Shown piece after piece: positions 46,026 to 54,529 of a stretch of DNA of 64,000 bases. The position numbers were made by a program, and so were the translations under genes. Below the pieces are notes generated by a model. The model was not told the origin of the DNA. It saw only the letters and a list, made by a program, of their open reading frames with translations, and ran no database searches. Numbering within the stretch: position 1 is the stretch's first letter; each line of letters opens with the position of its first letter. Source of the DNA: an uncultured Dokdonia sp. (GTDB lineage Bacteria > Bacteroidota > Bacteroidia > Flavobacteriales > Flavobacteriaceae); the NCBI RefSeq assembly GCF_947496725.1, contig NZ_CANMDS010000005.1, forward strand, positions 1 through 64,000, in the 5' to 3' direction.

Positions 46026-46964
46026 ATGAAAGCAATAGTATTAGAAAAAGCAGGAGGACCAGAAAACCTTCACTTAGCAGAAGTAGCAAAACCAGGCATA
46101 AAAAATAACGAAGTATTAGTAGCGGTAAAGGCTATTTCATTAAACCCGGCAGATGTAAAACCAAAGTATCAAGATAAGATGCTGAATATGATGTACGGTG
46201 AAAAACGACCTGTTATTTTAGGCTGGGATATAGCAGGAACCGTAACAGAAGTTGGTACTGATGTTACCAATTTTAAAATAGGCGACAATGTCTTTGGTAT
46301 GGTGAATTTTCCTGGTGTAGGTAACGCTTACGCGGAATTTGTTGCTGCACCAGAAGCACATTTAGCTATAATGCCAGACAACGTCTCTTTTGAAGAAGCT
46401 GCGGCTACCACCTTAGCTGCTTTAACTGCATTGCAAATCTTAAAAGGAAGGATTGATAAAGGTGATAAAATACTAATACAAGCAGGTTCTGGTGGTGTTG
46501 GGCATTTTGCGATTCAAATAGCAAAAGCAATGGGAGCTTTTGTGAATACTACTGCCTCGGCAAAAAACGGTGCATTTGTTACCTCTATTGGAGCAGATAA
46601 CGCAATAGATTATCATACTGAAAAGTTTGAAGAAATTTTATCTGATATCGACTTCGTGTTAGATACGCAAGGTGGTAAAGTATTAGAAAATTCCATAAAA
46701 GTTTTAAAAAGCGGTGGTACAGCTTATACAACAGTAGGTATGGACTTAGATGACTTAAAAGCATCAGCCAAAAAGGAGAACAAAACCGTTTCAGACATTT
46801 TAGTACACTCTAGTGCTGAAGATATGAACACCTTAAAAGTAATGTTAGAAAACGGTAGCATTAAACCAAACATTTACAAGACGTTTGCTTTTGAAGATAT
46901 GGCTGCTGCTCATACCGAAGTAGAAAAAGGAAGAACAGTGGGTAAAGTAATCGTGACACTTTAG
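46026..46964 (+). CDS. NADP-dependent quinone oxidoreductase-like MDR protein
   Basis: The 312-residue protein is a zinc-free medium-chain reductase: MKAIVLEKAGGPENLHLAEVAKP, SLNPADVKPKY, LGWDIAGTVTEVG, and the nucleotide loop ILIQAGSGGVGHFAIQIAKAMGA. Relatives reduce quinones or alpha,beta-unsaturated carbonyls with NADPH. It lies 18 bp after the SnoaL lipoprotein gene and 19 bp before the aldehyde dehydrogenase. Confidence 0.9.
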   Translation: MKAIVLEKAGGPENLHLAEVAKPGIKNNEVLVAVKAISLNPADVKPKYQDKMLNMMYGEKRPVILGWDIAGTVTEVGTDVTNFKIGDNVFGMVNFPGVGNAYAEFVAAPEAHLAIMPDNVSFEEAAATTLAALTALQILKGRIDKGDKILIQAGSGGVGHFAIQIAKAMGAFVNTTASAKNGAFVTSIGADNAIDYHTEKFEEILSDIDFVLDTQGGKVLENSIKVLKSGGTAYTTVGMDLDDLKASAKKENKTVSDILVHSSAEDMNTLKVMLENGSIKPNIYKTFAFEDMAAAHTEVEKGRTVGKVIVTL

Positions 46965-46983
46965 TATTAACTATTAAAACACA

Positions 46984-48480
46984 ATGAAAATGAAAACACA
47001 AGATAAATTACCAAATTATACGAGAAAAATATTTGTTGGTGGCGAATGGAAAGACGGAAAAGGACCAGCCATCAAGGATATTAACCCTTGGAACCAAGAG
47101 GAATTATTCTCTTTAAATGGAGCTACTACAGATGATGTAAATGAAGCTTTTGAACAAGCAGCAGTTGCGCAGAAAAAATGGGCAGCGGTACTACCTCCTG
47201 AAAAGAGTAGAATGATGCTAAAACTAGCCGAAGTAGTTAGAAACCGAAAGCAAGAGTTTGCAGAATGGGCAAGAAAAGAAGTAGGAGCAACCTTAGCAAA
47301 AGGGTATTTTGAAGCAGAATTAGTAGCTAGCGTTTTTGAAAGTGCTGTGCATTTACCATTACAAGTAGAAGGTAAAATATTACCACAAGATATTGATGGC
47401 AAAGAATCTATGGCTGTTAGAAAACCATTAGGTGTTATTGGTTTAATTTCTCCTTGGAATTTTCCGGGTCAATTAACTGCGCGTACTTTAGGTCCAGCAT
47501 TGGCAGTAGGTAACGCTGTGGTATTAAAACCGGCATCAACGTCTATAGTAACAGGTGGTTTAATATTCGCATCTTTTTTAGAAGAGGCAGGTTTCCCGAA
47601 AGGGTTATTAAGCGTTTTACCAGGTGGAGGAAGTACTATTGGTACTGCGATTACAAAGCATCCTATTTCAAAATTAATTTCGTTTACAGGCTCAACACCA
47701 GTGGGTCGTCAAGTTGGTAAAAATGCTCTGGAAGCAGATATCATTAAAAATATTGAGTTAGAATTAGGTGGTAACAGTCCGTTTGTAGTGCTAGAAGATG
47801 CAGATATAGATCAAGCGGTTGAAGCTGCTGCTTGGGGTAAATTTATGAACCAAGGTCAAATCTGTATGGCTATCAACAGAATTATCGTTGAAGATAAAGT
47901 CTATGACGAATTTACAGAGAAGTTTATAGCAAAAGTTAAGACCTTAAAACGATTGGATATGAATGATCCGGATACGTTTGTAGGTCCTATTATTGATCAA
48001 AATCAGTTTGATACTGTTAAAGGCTTAATAGACGATGCAAAAGAACAAGGTTACAAAATGGCATTAGGTGGAGAAGCTGAAGGTTTACATATGCCGCCAC
48101 ACATTTTTGTAGATGTAGACGAAAATTGCCCATTATTTCAAAATGAAATTTTTGGACCAGCAGTGTCTATTGCTAGAGCAAAAGATACAGAAGATGCGCT
48201 ACGATTAGCAAATGCTACAGACTACGGTTTATCTAGTTCTGTATTTACACAAGACGAAGCAAAAGGAATGGCATTTGCACAAGGTATTGAAGCTGGTATG
48301 ACACATATTAATGACCAACCAGTTAATGATAGTGCCTATGCACCATTCGGTGGAGTTAAAAACTCAGGGCTAGGTCGTTTTAATGGACAATGGGGTGTAA
48401 AATCGTTTACCGTAGCACATTGGATTACCATTCAGAAAACACCAAGAAAATATCCTTTTAAAGCAGCTGATTTTCAGTAG
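46984..48480 (+). CDS. Aldehyde dehydrogenase family protein
   Basis: The 498-residue protein has ALDH hallmarks: GLISPWNFPGQLTARTLGPALAVGNAVVLKPAS, ISFTGSTPVGRQVG, catalytic Glu in ELGGNSPFVVLEDAD and catalytic Cys in FMNQGQICMAINR, and the late EIFGPAVSIARA. It resembles the benzaldehyde/vanillin dehydrogenase subgroup rather than betaine or succinate-semialdehyde enzymes; that subgrouping is only by eye. It is the last intact gene of the cassette operon. Confidence 0.9.
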   Translation: MKMKTQDKLPNYTRKIFVGGEWKDGKGPAIKDINPWNQEELFSLNGATTDDVNEAFEQAAVAQKKWAAVLPPEKSRMMLKLAEVVRNRKQEFAEWARKEVGATLAKGYFEAELVASVFESAVHLPLQVEGKILPQDIDGKESMAVRKPLGVIGLISPWNFPGQLTARTLGPALAVGNAVVLKPASTSIVTGGLIFASFLEEAGFPKGLLSVLPGGGSTIGTAITKHPISKLISFTGSTPVGRQVGKNALEADIIKNIELELGGNSPFVVLEDADIDQAVEAAAWGKFMNQGQICMAINRIIVEDKVYDEFTEKFIAKVKTLKRLDMNDPDTFVGPIIDQNQFDTVKGLIDDAKEQGYKMALGGEAEGLHMPPHIFVDVDENCPLFQNEIFGPAVSIARAKDTEDALRLANATDYGLSSSVFTQDEAKGMAFAQGIEAGMTHINDQPVNDSAYAPFGGVKNSGLGRFNGQWGVKSFTVAHWITIQKTPRKYPFKAADFQ

Positions 48481-48520
48481 AATTTTATTGTTTAAAATTG
48501 AATGATAAACAAATATAATT

Positions 48521-48734
48521 ATGTCACTCTCACGGGTGAAAAATGTACTTAATGAGTTGGAAGCAATGTCTTTCCAACTATCTAGTGGAGAATTAGTATC
48601 TATTAATTTTCTCTTGATTGCGGTAGATAAGGTGTCAAAACATTTTATAAATTAAGATGGTGTCTTGAATAGAGTAGAAGTGATAAACTTCCATATATGG
48701 AATGTAGATGACTATAATCTAAGATCGCAAGTAG
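48521..48734 (+). pseudogene. Remnant of a DUF6428-like protein gene
   Basis: ATG 48521 opens a 44-codon frame (MSLSRVKNVLNELEAMSFQL..., ending KVSKHFIN) stopped by TAA at 48653. The same frame continues with DGVLNRVEVINFHIWNVDDY until the right repeat begins. This matches my recollection of the DUF6428 family N-terminus, in which a KHFIDCGG-type motif is followed by a VVNFQLWNADDY-type motif; the stop replaces the Cys position. The 3' half is missing. It seems to have been truncated when the cassette joined the right repeat. No search was possible. Confidence 0.55.
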
Positions 48735-48937
48735 AAAAGCAGACTTTAATTAGTCGGCTTTTTTTATGCTTTAGGAAGTCTTTGTGCGTAAGACTTTATA
48801 ATGCTGATGTTAGCGCCTTAGAATTCTTCTAACCTTCATTAAAAGGCAAAAAAAATAAAGAGCATCCCCCGATACTCTTTATTATACACTCATTTTTGTA
48901 GTAAGCAAACTAATTCAAATATTGTGAGTGTTGTAAA
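48733..48937. repeat. Right flanking direct repeat of the 9.5-kb cassette
   Basis: Partner of 39009-39252. The tRNA-type terminator hairpin at 48735-48765 is slightly decayed here (an A-G mismatch replaces the wobble pair), whereas the alginate-operon terminator is intact. Confidence 0.92.
48854..48883 (-). terminator. Terminator of the alginate catabolic genes
   Basis: AATAAAGAG/CTCTTTATT stem; on the minus strand it is followed by a T-run (48855-48847). It lies about 60 bp past the kdgA stop. Confidence 0.85.
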
Positions 48938-48943
48938 ATCTTA

Positions 48944-49618
48944 TTATACTTTTTTAATTGAAGCTACAATGTCTAGCGCTTTTTTGGTTTTTTGTTCAAT
49001 AGCTTTATAATCCCAAACACCTGTTGTCGCATCTGGAGCGATAAGTTTTGATCCCATACCTACGCAAGTAACACCTGCGTTAAACCATTCTTCCAGACTC
49101 TCTTGAGTAGGAGATACTCCACCTGTAGGCATTATAGAGGTCCAAGGACACGGGCCCTTTATAGCTTTTACAAACTGAGCTCCATATATCCCTCCAGGAA
49201 AAAGTTTTACTACCTCACAACCTAACTCTTCTGCACGAGCAATTTCTGTAAGAGACCCACAGCCTGGTGACCAGAGTACTTTTCTTCTGTTACACACTAA
49301 GGCGATATCTTCTCGTAACACTGGTGTTACAATAAAGTTTGCGCCTAGTTGCATATAAAGCGATGCTGCAGCACCATCTGTAATACTACCTACACCTAGT
49401 ATGAGCTCTGGTAATTCCGCTTTCGCGAAAGCGCACAACGCATCAAACACTTTGTGGGCATTATCACCTCTACTTGTAAACTCTATAACGCGAGCACCTG
49501 CACTATGGCAGGCTCTGAGAATGTTTTTACCCACCTCAATAGACTCGTTATAAAACAAAGGCACGATGCCTGTGTCTTTCATTGCTTGAGCTACTTCTAT
49601 TCTTGTAAATATTGCCAT
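48944..49618 (-). CDS. kdgA: 2-keto-3-deoxy-6-phosphogluconate (KDPG) aldolase
   Basis: The 224-residue protein has class I KDPG aldolase signatures: active-site Glu 46 in RVIEFTSRG, GVGSITD at about 75-81, and Schiff-base Lys 138 in EVVKLFPGG, then SIMPTGGVSP. It splits KDPG to pyruvate and glyceraldehyde-3-phosphate, the last step of alginate uronate breakdown. It lies 2 bp after kdgK. A dispersed palindrome encodes AFAKAE (residues 63-68). Confidence 0.94.
   Translation of the reverse strand: MAIFTRIEVAQAMKDTGIVPLFYNESIEVGKNILRACHSAGARVIEFTSRGDNAHKVFDALCAFAKAELPELILGVGSITDGAAASLYMQLGANFIVTPVLREDIALVCNRRKVLWSPGCGSLTEIARAEELGCEVVKLFPGGIYGAQFVKAIKGPCPWTSIMPTGGVSPTQESLEEWFNAGVTCVGMGSKLIAPDATTGVWDYKAIEQKTKKALDIVASIKKV
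49419..49432. repeat. Dispersed palindrome, copy 13 (in kdgA)
   Basis: Exact copy, read on the minus strand as AFAKA. Confidence 0.95.
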
Positions 49619-49620
49619 AA

Positions 49621-50643
49621 TTATCTTGAAACTTTACCTGTTTGATCTCCATCCATAAATCGCTCTATGTCTTGTAAAGATACGAGGTTATAATCGCCGT
49701 AAATAGTATGTTTAAGGCAACAAGAAGCCACGGCAATATCTATTGCGCGTTGTTTATCCATAGGTTTGTCTATAAGGCCATATGCAAGACCACCCATAAA
49801 GGCGTCTCCACTACCTACACGATCTACCACGGGAGTTACCTCTTGCACGTGTGCTTTATAAATTTGATCACCGTCATATAGTATTCCTCCTATGCGCTGG
49901 TGAGAGGCGCTTACAGAGTAGCGCAGTGTGGTCGCAACTTGCTTTAGGTCTGGACACATTTTAAAGAGTTTATCATACAGCACAGGTAACGACTTTTCGT
50001 CGTGATAATTGGGCTGTACTTTAGGTTCTCCCAGCATAAAATATGCAGTGTCTATGTCGCCTAGTATAAGGTTGCTATACTTGAGTAGCTCTGGCATTAC
50101 CTCGTGAGGTTCTTTTCCCCATTTCCATAATTTAGATCTGTAATTTAGATCTGTAGAAATGGTGAGTCCCATCTTTTTTGCCATTTTAACTGCTTCGAGA
50201 CATTCTAGAGCAGCTTGCTCAGATATGGCTGGAGTGATACCACTCCAGTGAAACCAAGATGCTCCTTTAAAAATGGTCTCCCAGTCAAAAGCTCCCTTTG
50301 TAACGGTAGCCATAGAACTGCCAGCACGGTCGTAAACGACGTTGCTGGCTCTTGTTCCGGCTCCTGTTTCTAAAAAGTAAATACCTAATCGATCTCCACC
50401 TCTGTGTATATGTGTATCACCTACACCTAGTTTTTTTATTTCTTGCAGCGCAGTATCGCCTATCTCATTGTGAGGAAGACGTGTTACAAACTCTGCAGGA
50501 ACACCTAAGTTGTTAAGTGATACTGCTACATTAAACTCACCACCACCGTAGGTAGCTCCAAAGGTTTTGGCTTGTGAGAATCTCAAGAAGCGCTCTGTAG
50601 AGAGGCGCAACATTATTTCTCCAAAGGTGACTACTTTGCTCAT
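49621..50643 (-). CDS. kdgK: 2-keto-3-deoxygluconate kinase (PfkB family)
   Basis: The 340-residue kinase has the PfkB opening VVTFGEIMLRLST with the GGGEFNVAVSL substrate loop and the catalytic VGSGDAFMGGLAYGL motif (anion hole and Asp base). It phosphorylates KDG to KDPG. The neighbouring kdgA and reductase gene, each within 8 bp, confirm the pathway. Confidence 0.93.
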   Translation of the reverse strand: MSKVVTFGEIMLRLSTERFLRFSQAKTFGATYGGGEFNVAVSLNNLGVPAEFVTRLPHNEIGDTALQEIKKLGVGDTHIHRGGDRLGIYFLETGAGTRASNVVYDRAGSSMATVTKGAFDWETIFKGASWFHWSGITPAISEQAALECLEAVKMAKKMGLTISTDLNYRSKLWKWGKEPHEVMPELLKYSNLILGDIDTAYFMLGEPKVQPNYHDEKSLPVLYDKLFKMCPDLKQVATTLRYSVSASHQRIGGILYDGDQIYKAHVQEVTPVVDRVGSGDAFMGGLAYGLIDKPMDKQRAIDIAVASCCLKHTIYGDYNLVSLQDIERFMDGDQTGKVSR

Positions 50644-50650
50644 ATGCTAG

Positions 50651-51415
50651 TTATATACCTAATGCTTGACCACCACCTACTTGAATAGTTTCGGCAGTTA
50701 AGAAGGCTGCATCTGCACTTGCTAAAAATGATACAACACCTGCAACATCTTCTGGTTGTCCTAATCTACCTAGCATAATATTATTTGCCCACGAAGCAAA
50801 CACTTCTGGTTTTGTCTCTTTAATTTGCTTGTGGAAAGGTGTATCTATCGTACCTGGTGATACTGCGTTTACACGTATACCATACTCAGCTAGATCTTTT
50901 GCAAGTGCTCTTGTAATAGTATGCACTCCAGCCTTAGATGTACCATAGATGCCAGCACCTGGTCCTCCGGCATTCCATCCTGCGTTAGACGTATAGTTAA
51001 TAATAGTAGGGTGGTCACCTTTCTTTAAGAATGGGATCGCCGCTCTAGAAGCAAAAAATACACTGTCAAGGTTAAGAGCCATTACAAATCTGTAAAAATC
51101 AGTTGTCATTTCTTCAAAACGTGATCTACCACCTAGACCACCTGCATTGTTTACAAGCACATCTATCTTACCGTATTTTTCACCTATTTTTTTGATGTTT
51201 GCTGTAACCTCTTCTTCTTTAGTTACGTCAAAACCGTAGTACTCTGCAGTTACTCCAGCAGCTTTAAGCTCCTCTAGTCGTTGCGCACCATCTTCATCTT
51301 GAATACCGTTTATGATAACCGTATATCCTTCTTCTCCCAGTCTCTTTGCAACAGCAAATCCTATTCCTCCTGTGGCACCAGTTACGATAGCCACTTTACC
51401 TTTATTTTTACTCAT
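50651..51415 (-). CDS. SDR family reductase, probable DEH (4-deoxy-5-hexoseulose uronate) reductase
   Basis: The 254-residue enzyme has the nucleotide motif TGATGGIG (about 12-19), NNAG at 89-92 and the catalytic Tyr157-x3-Lys161 (YGTSK). SDR reductases in alginate loci convert the linear monomer DEH to 2-keto-3-deoxygluconate. The position directly before kdgK fits this; the assignment rests on context plus family. Confidence 0.88.
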   Translation of the reverse strand: MSKNKGKVAIVTGATGGIGFAVAKRLGEEGYTVIINGIQDEDGAQRLEELKAAGVTAEYYGFDVTKEEEVTANIKKIGEKYGKIDVLVNNAGGLGGRSRFEEMTTDFYRFVMALNLDSVFFASRAAIPFLKKGDHPTIINYTSNAGWNAGGPGAGIYGTSKAGVHTITRALAKDLAEYGIRVNAVSPGTIDTPFHKQIKETKPEVFASWANNIMLGRLGQPEDVAGVVSFLASADAAFLTAETIQVGGGQALGI

Positions 51416-51429
51416 AGTTTTTTAATTAA

Positions 51430-52701
51430 TTAGTTATTTTCAACAATTTTTATATTTCTGATTAGCCCAAAGATTGATATCACAACCATAGGCGCTAGTA
51501 TTGCAATTACAATAAATGCAGGTGTATATGATGTAGAAGCTATCATAGGTATGAACCAGTTCATAATAATAACAGATATTGCTCCCACAGTTCCTGCGAG
51601 GCCTGCAAGCGTTCCCACAGAAGGCCCTCTAAATAAATCTGTAGATAATGTCTGGATGTTTCCGATAGCAAACTGAAATCCAAAAAGTACTACGCCCGTT
51701 ATATAAATAAACGTCATAGGGTTATTATCATCTACTAAGAAAATGATACCTAAAAGACCTAAAAATATAAGTGTAGCCCCTATTAGTATCGTACGCTTAC
51801 GCGAAAAGTCAACCGAATGTTTTGCCATTAACTTACCGCTGTACCATCCACCAGCAAGACTTCCTATCATACCTCCTACGTATGAAATCCACATTGTAGA
51901 CCCTATTTCTTCTACACTAAAACCAAACTGACTGTTAAGGTATAATGGCATCCAGCCTACAAATAACCACCAGATAGGCTCTATAAAGAATCGCGCAGCA
52001 AGAACACCCCAAGATTCTTTATAACTTAAAATTTGCAGAAGAGAAAGACCTTTTTCCTTTGTAGCATTTTCATCTACAATAGCTCTACCTTCCATAATGA
52101 GGGCTTTTTCCTCATCTGTAATCCACGAGTGATGTTTTGGAGCGGCTTTATTGATAATAAACCAAGGTATTACCCATAAGATACCTAATGCACCAATGAT
52201 GATATACGTACTTCTCCATCCATAATTCCCATATAAAACAGCAATAAGTGCAGGAGCAATAATACTTCCTACAGATGCCCCAGCATTAAAAATTCCTTGT
52301 GCAAGTGCTCTCTGGTTTACCGGAAACCACTCTCCATTACTTTTTACCGCTCCAGGCCAGTTTCCTGCTTCTCCCAGACCTAATAAACCTCTAAAAATAC
52401 CTAATGAAACCAGTCCTTTTGAAAATGCGTGAAAAACAGAGGCAAGTGACCATAGTATAATAGAAAATGCAAATCCTAACCGTGTACCTATAATGTCCAT
52501 AAGTTTACCAGACAGAAACTTTCCGGCAGCATAGGTTACCATAAAAATGTTGAGCATTAAGGCATAATCGTAATCATCCATACCGAGATCTTTACCCATC
52601 TCTGGCCACATAATTCCAAAGGCAGAACGATCAATATAGTTGATAATGGTTGCAAGGCATATGAGCGCTATAATCCACCATCTTAGTCCTTTAAGTTTCA
52701 T
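51430..52701 (-). CDS. MFS transporter, hexuronate type
   Basis: The 423-residue protein has about 12 membrane helices and features of the anion:cation symporter (ExuT-like) branch: INYIDRSAFGIMWPEMGKDLG after helix 1 and GLLGLGEAGNWPGAVKSNGEWFP. In alginate loci such carriers import unsaturated uronates or DEH from the periplasm. It lies 14 bp before the SDR gene. Confidence 0.9.
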   Translation of the reverse strand: MKLKGLRWWIIALICLATIINYIDRSAFGIMWPEMGKDLGMDDYDYALMLNIFMVTYAAGKFLSGKLMDIIGTRLGFAFSIILWSLASVFHAFSKGLVSLGIFRGLLGLGEAGNWPGAVKSNGEWFPVNQRALAQGIFNAGASVGSIIAPALIAVLYGNYGWRSTYIIIGALGILWVIPWFIINKAAPKHHSWITDEEKALIMEGRAIVDENATKEKGLSLLQILSYKESWGVLAARFFIEPIWWLFVGWMPLYLNSQFGFSVEEIGSTMWISYVGGMIGSLAGGWYSGKLMAKHSVDFSRKRTILIGATLIFLGLLGIIFLVDDNNPMTFIYITGVVLFGFQFAIGNIQTLSTDLFRGPSVGTLAGLAGTVGAISVIIMNWFIPMIASTSYTPAFIVIAILAPMVVISIFGLIRNIKIVENN

Positions 52702-52756
52702 AGTTTTTATATTTTTTTGGCTCTTTATTATTTCATATAAGAAAGTAAACGCCCTG

Positions 52757-52772
52757 GCTATTTTTTAATAGC
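52757..52772. other. Small inverted repeat upstream of the MFS gene
   Basis: GCTATT-TTTT-AATAGC lies about 56 bp upstream of the transporter start. It could be an operator or short hairpin; no T-run follows on the minus strand. Confidence 0.35.
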
Positions 52773-52808
52773 TATTCTAAATTTGTAATATTTTTTGATT
52801 GTTTTTAC

Positions 52809-52822
52809 GCTTTCTCGAAAGC
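52809..52822. repeat. Degenerate copy of the dispersed palindrome
   Basis: GCTTTCTCGAAAGC differs from the consensus by one base and is flanked by TTAC and GTA. It lies just past the GntR-regulator stop. Confidence 0.8.
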
Positions 52823-52837
52823 GTATATACTCATAAA

Positions 52838-53539
52838 CTATAGATCGTAACAGTATTGATATAGTGCTTTAAAGTGCTCTTTCATCATTTGTTTTGCAAC
52901 CTTTGTTTTTTGATCACGTATAGCTTCATATATGCGCTCGTGTTCTCCTATACTGGTTTGTGCCATTGTGCTATCACAAACGTGGTATTTTTCAAAATTT
53001 GTGATAATCTCTGGTGTAATCATTAACATAAAAGTGTTCATCGTACTGTTTCTAGAAGCTTTTGCAATAGCTAGGTGGAAGAGTAAATCTTCTTGCACTG
53101 CATCTTCTCCATTAAGCACTTTCTCGGTATATGCATCAAGTGCAGATCGCATTGCTTTAAGATCATCATCTGTGCGGCGCATTGCTGCTAGACGAGCGGT
53201 TTTGAGTTCTAATAAAATTCTAGTTTCTACTAGTGATTTAAAGTGTGGAGTCTCTAGACTTAAGATATCATCTATAATTCCATTCATTGCAATCACACCT
53301 ATATTTGCTACAAACGTACCGCTTTGAGGAATGGATTTAAGTAAACCATAAAATTCAAGTTTTTGAATAGCGCTTCTCACGTTACCGCGAGACACTTCAA
53401 ACTTTTCTGAAAGCATACGCTCTGAAGGAAGTTTATCTCCAGGCTCAAGATTTTTATAATTGATCAATTCTTGAATTTGAGCAATTATAGACATCTCAAC
53501 ATCGGCATTTTCAGATTTTGTACGTATGTCTAGATTCAT
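52838..53539 (-). CDS. GntR family (FadR subfamily) regulator of the alginate locus
   Basis: The 233-residue protein has an N-terminal winged helix (about 15-80: GDKLPSERMLSEKFEVSRGNVRSAIQKLEFYGLL, then SGTFVANIG) and an all-helical FCD ligand domain with ETRILLELKTARLAAMR and HEHIYEAI-like HERIYEAI. FCD regulators often bind uronates or KDG/KDPG. It sits between the lyase/SusCD block and the catabolic block and is the obvious local regulator. A candidate operator lies at 60107-60140. Confidence 0.92.
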   Translation of the reverse strand: MNLDIRTKSENADVEMSIIAQIQELINYKNLEPGDKLPSERMLSEKFEVSRGNVRSAIQKLEFYGLLKSIPQSGTFVANIGVIAMNGIIDDILSLETPHFKSLVETRILLELKTARLAAMRRTDDDLKAMRSALDAYTEKVLNGEDAVQEDLLFHLAIAKASRNSTMNTFMLMITPEIITNFEKYHVCDSTMAQTSIGEHERIYEAIRDQKTKVAKQMMKEHFKALYQYCYDL

Positions 53540-53612
53540 AATTAATTATTTATAGTTACACGTTCTTATATGTTTGATATACTGTAATATAAGATTTTTG
53601 CTATATTTTAAA

Positions 53613-54521
53613 TCAGTGATTTACTTCTAATTTATAGACTCTTACTTTTGCAAAGGCTCCTTCGTCTCGGGTTTGTAAATAGTTGCCTACTTTAAAATAA
53701 TTTTCAAAGATATTCCATCTTTTGATAGATGTATTGTCATATACAGCAAACTCTTGATTATTTAACGATACTACCATTTTTCCGTCTTCTACATCTACCT
53801 CTAATGTGAATTTTCCGAAGCCTACTTCTTGTTTAAAAGTATACCCCTTATCATCATCCCAGGCTTCGTCAAGTAATATGGCGTCATCAATCACATTTTG
53901 ACTTTTTAAAACCTTAGTCTTTACTCTTATTTTTCCATCTTGCCAGTATACTTTTAATATGGGTGGCGCATTGTTATCTTTTTGACCTAGTCTATCTCGT
54001 TGCTCATTAGTAAGTCTGCCGTGTATCTGGGCTATAATTACTTTGTGGTATTTACCATTTTCTGCTCTTGAGACAGCATCCATAGCCATCTTGACTTTCA
54101 TATTACCACCTTGTTCAAAGGTCCAGTTTACATTATTTTCTCCAGAGACCATTTGTTCTCTCAACTCAGATCTGGAGTATTTTGTATTTCTGGTAGTTTT
54201 ACTAGGGTAGGCGTGAAAAACAATAGCCCCTCGTGTACTATCATTGTACATAAATGGCTTTAAAGTTTCGTTTGTTGCATACTCTAGAATCTCAGGAGGG
54301 CTTACCTCTATTACTTTAGGATCTCCTTTAGGTATGGTTACCTTCCAGTTTGTAAGATCTATTTCTGGCAGTTTATATTTTTTTTGTTTCTTTTTCTTTT
54401 TTTTCTTTGCTTTTTTTGGAGTTAGAATTTCACTAGGGGTATTACCACTGCTTTCTACCATCTGTCCAAAAGACAGCGTGGTAGAAAGTAATAGTAATAT
54501 GAAAAATGTGGCTTTCTTCAA
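53613..54521 (-). CDS. Family 7 polysaccharide lyase (alginate lyase)
   Basis: The 302-residue protein has a signal peptide (ending TLSFGQ), a Lys-rich tract (residues 36-50) and a PL7 jelly roll with all three signature strands: RSELR at 117-121, QIH at 165-167 and YFKVGNYLQ at 275-283. PL7 enzymes cleave alginate by beta-elimination; QIH rather than QVH often goes with poly-G preference. It closes the SusC-SusD-PKD operon (8 bp after the PKD gene), so it probably acts at the cell surface or in the periplasm. Confidence 0.95.
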   Translation of the reverse strand: MKKATFFILLLLSTTLSFGQMVESSGNTPSEILTPKKAKKKKKKKQKKYKLPEIDLTNWKVTIPKGDPKVIEVSPPEILEYATNETLKPFMYNDSTRGAIVFHAYPSKTTRNTKYSRSELREQMVSGENNVNWTFEQGGNMKVKMAMDAVSRAENGKYHKVIIAQIHGRLTNEQRDRLGQKDNNAPPILKVYWQDGKIRVKTKVLKSQNVIDDAILLDEAWDDDKGYTFKQEVGFGKFTLEVDVEDGKMVVSLNNQEFAVYDNTSIKRWNIFENYFKVGNYLQTRDEGAFAKVRVYKLEVNH

Positions 54522-54529
54522 AATATATG

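Noticed and set aside
39004-48937. Cassette as a standard integrative element with attL/attR from the tRNA 3' end
   Set aside because: No integrase is present and the right repeat does not contain the tRNA 3' end; the duplicated part begins after the tRNA.
39009-49418. Absence of the dispersed palindrome as proof that the cassette is foreign
   Set aside because: The gap is suggestive, but the next 11 kb of the alginate locus also lack exact copies, so absence alone is weak evidence.
52310-52330. CTGGTTTACCGG inside the MFS gene as a second GntR operator
   Set aside because: It is within coding sequence, has a mismatch in the right arm and is far from any promoter; probably chance.
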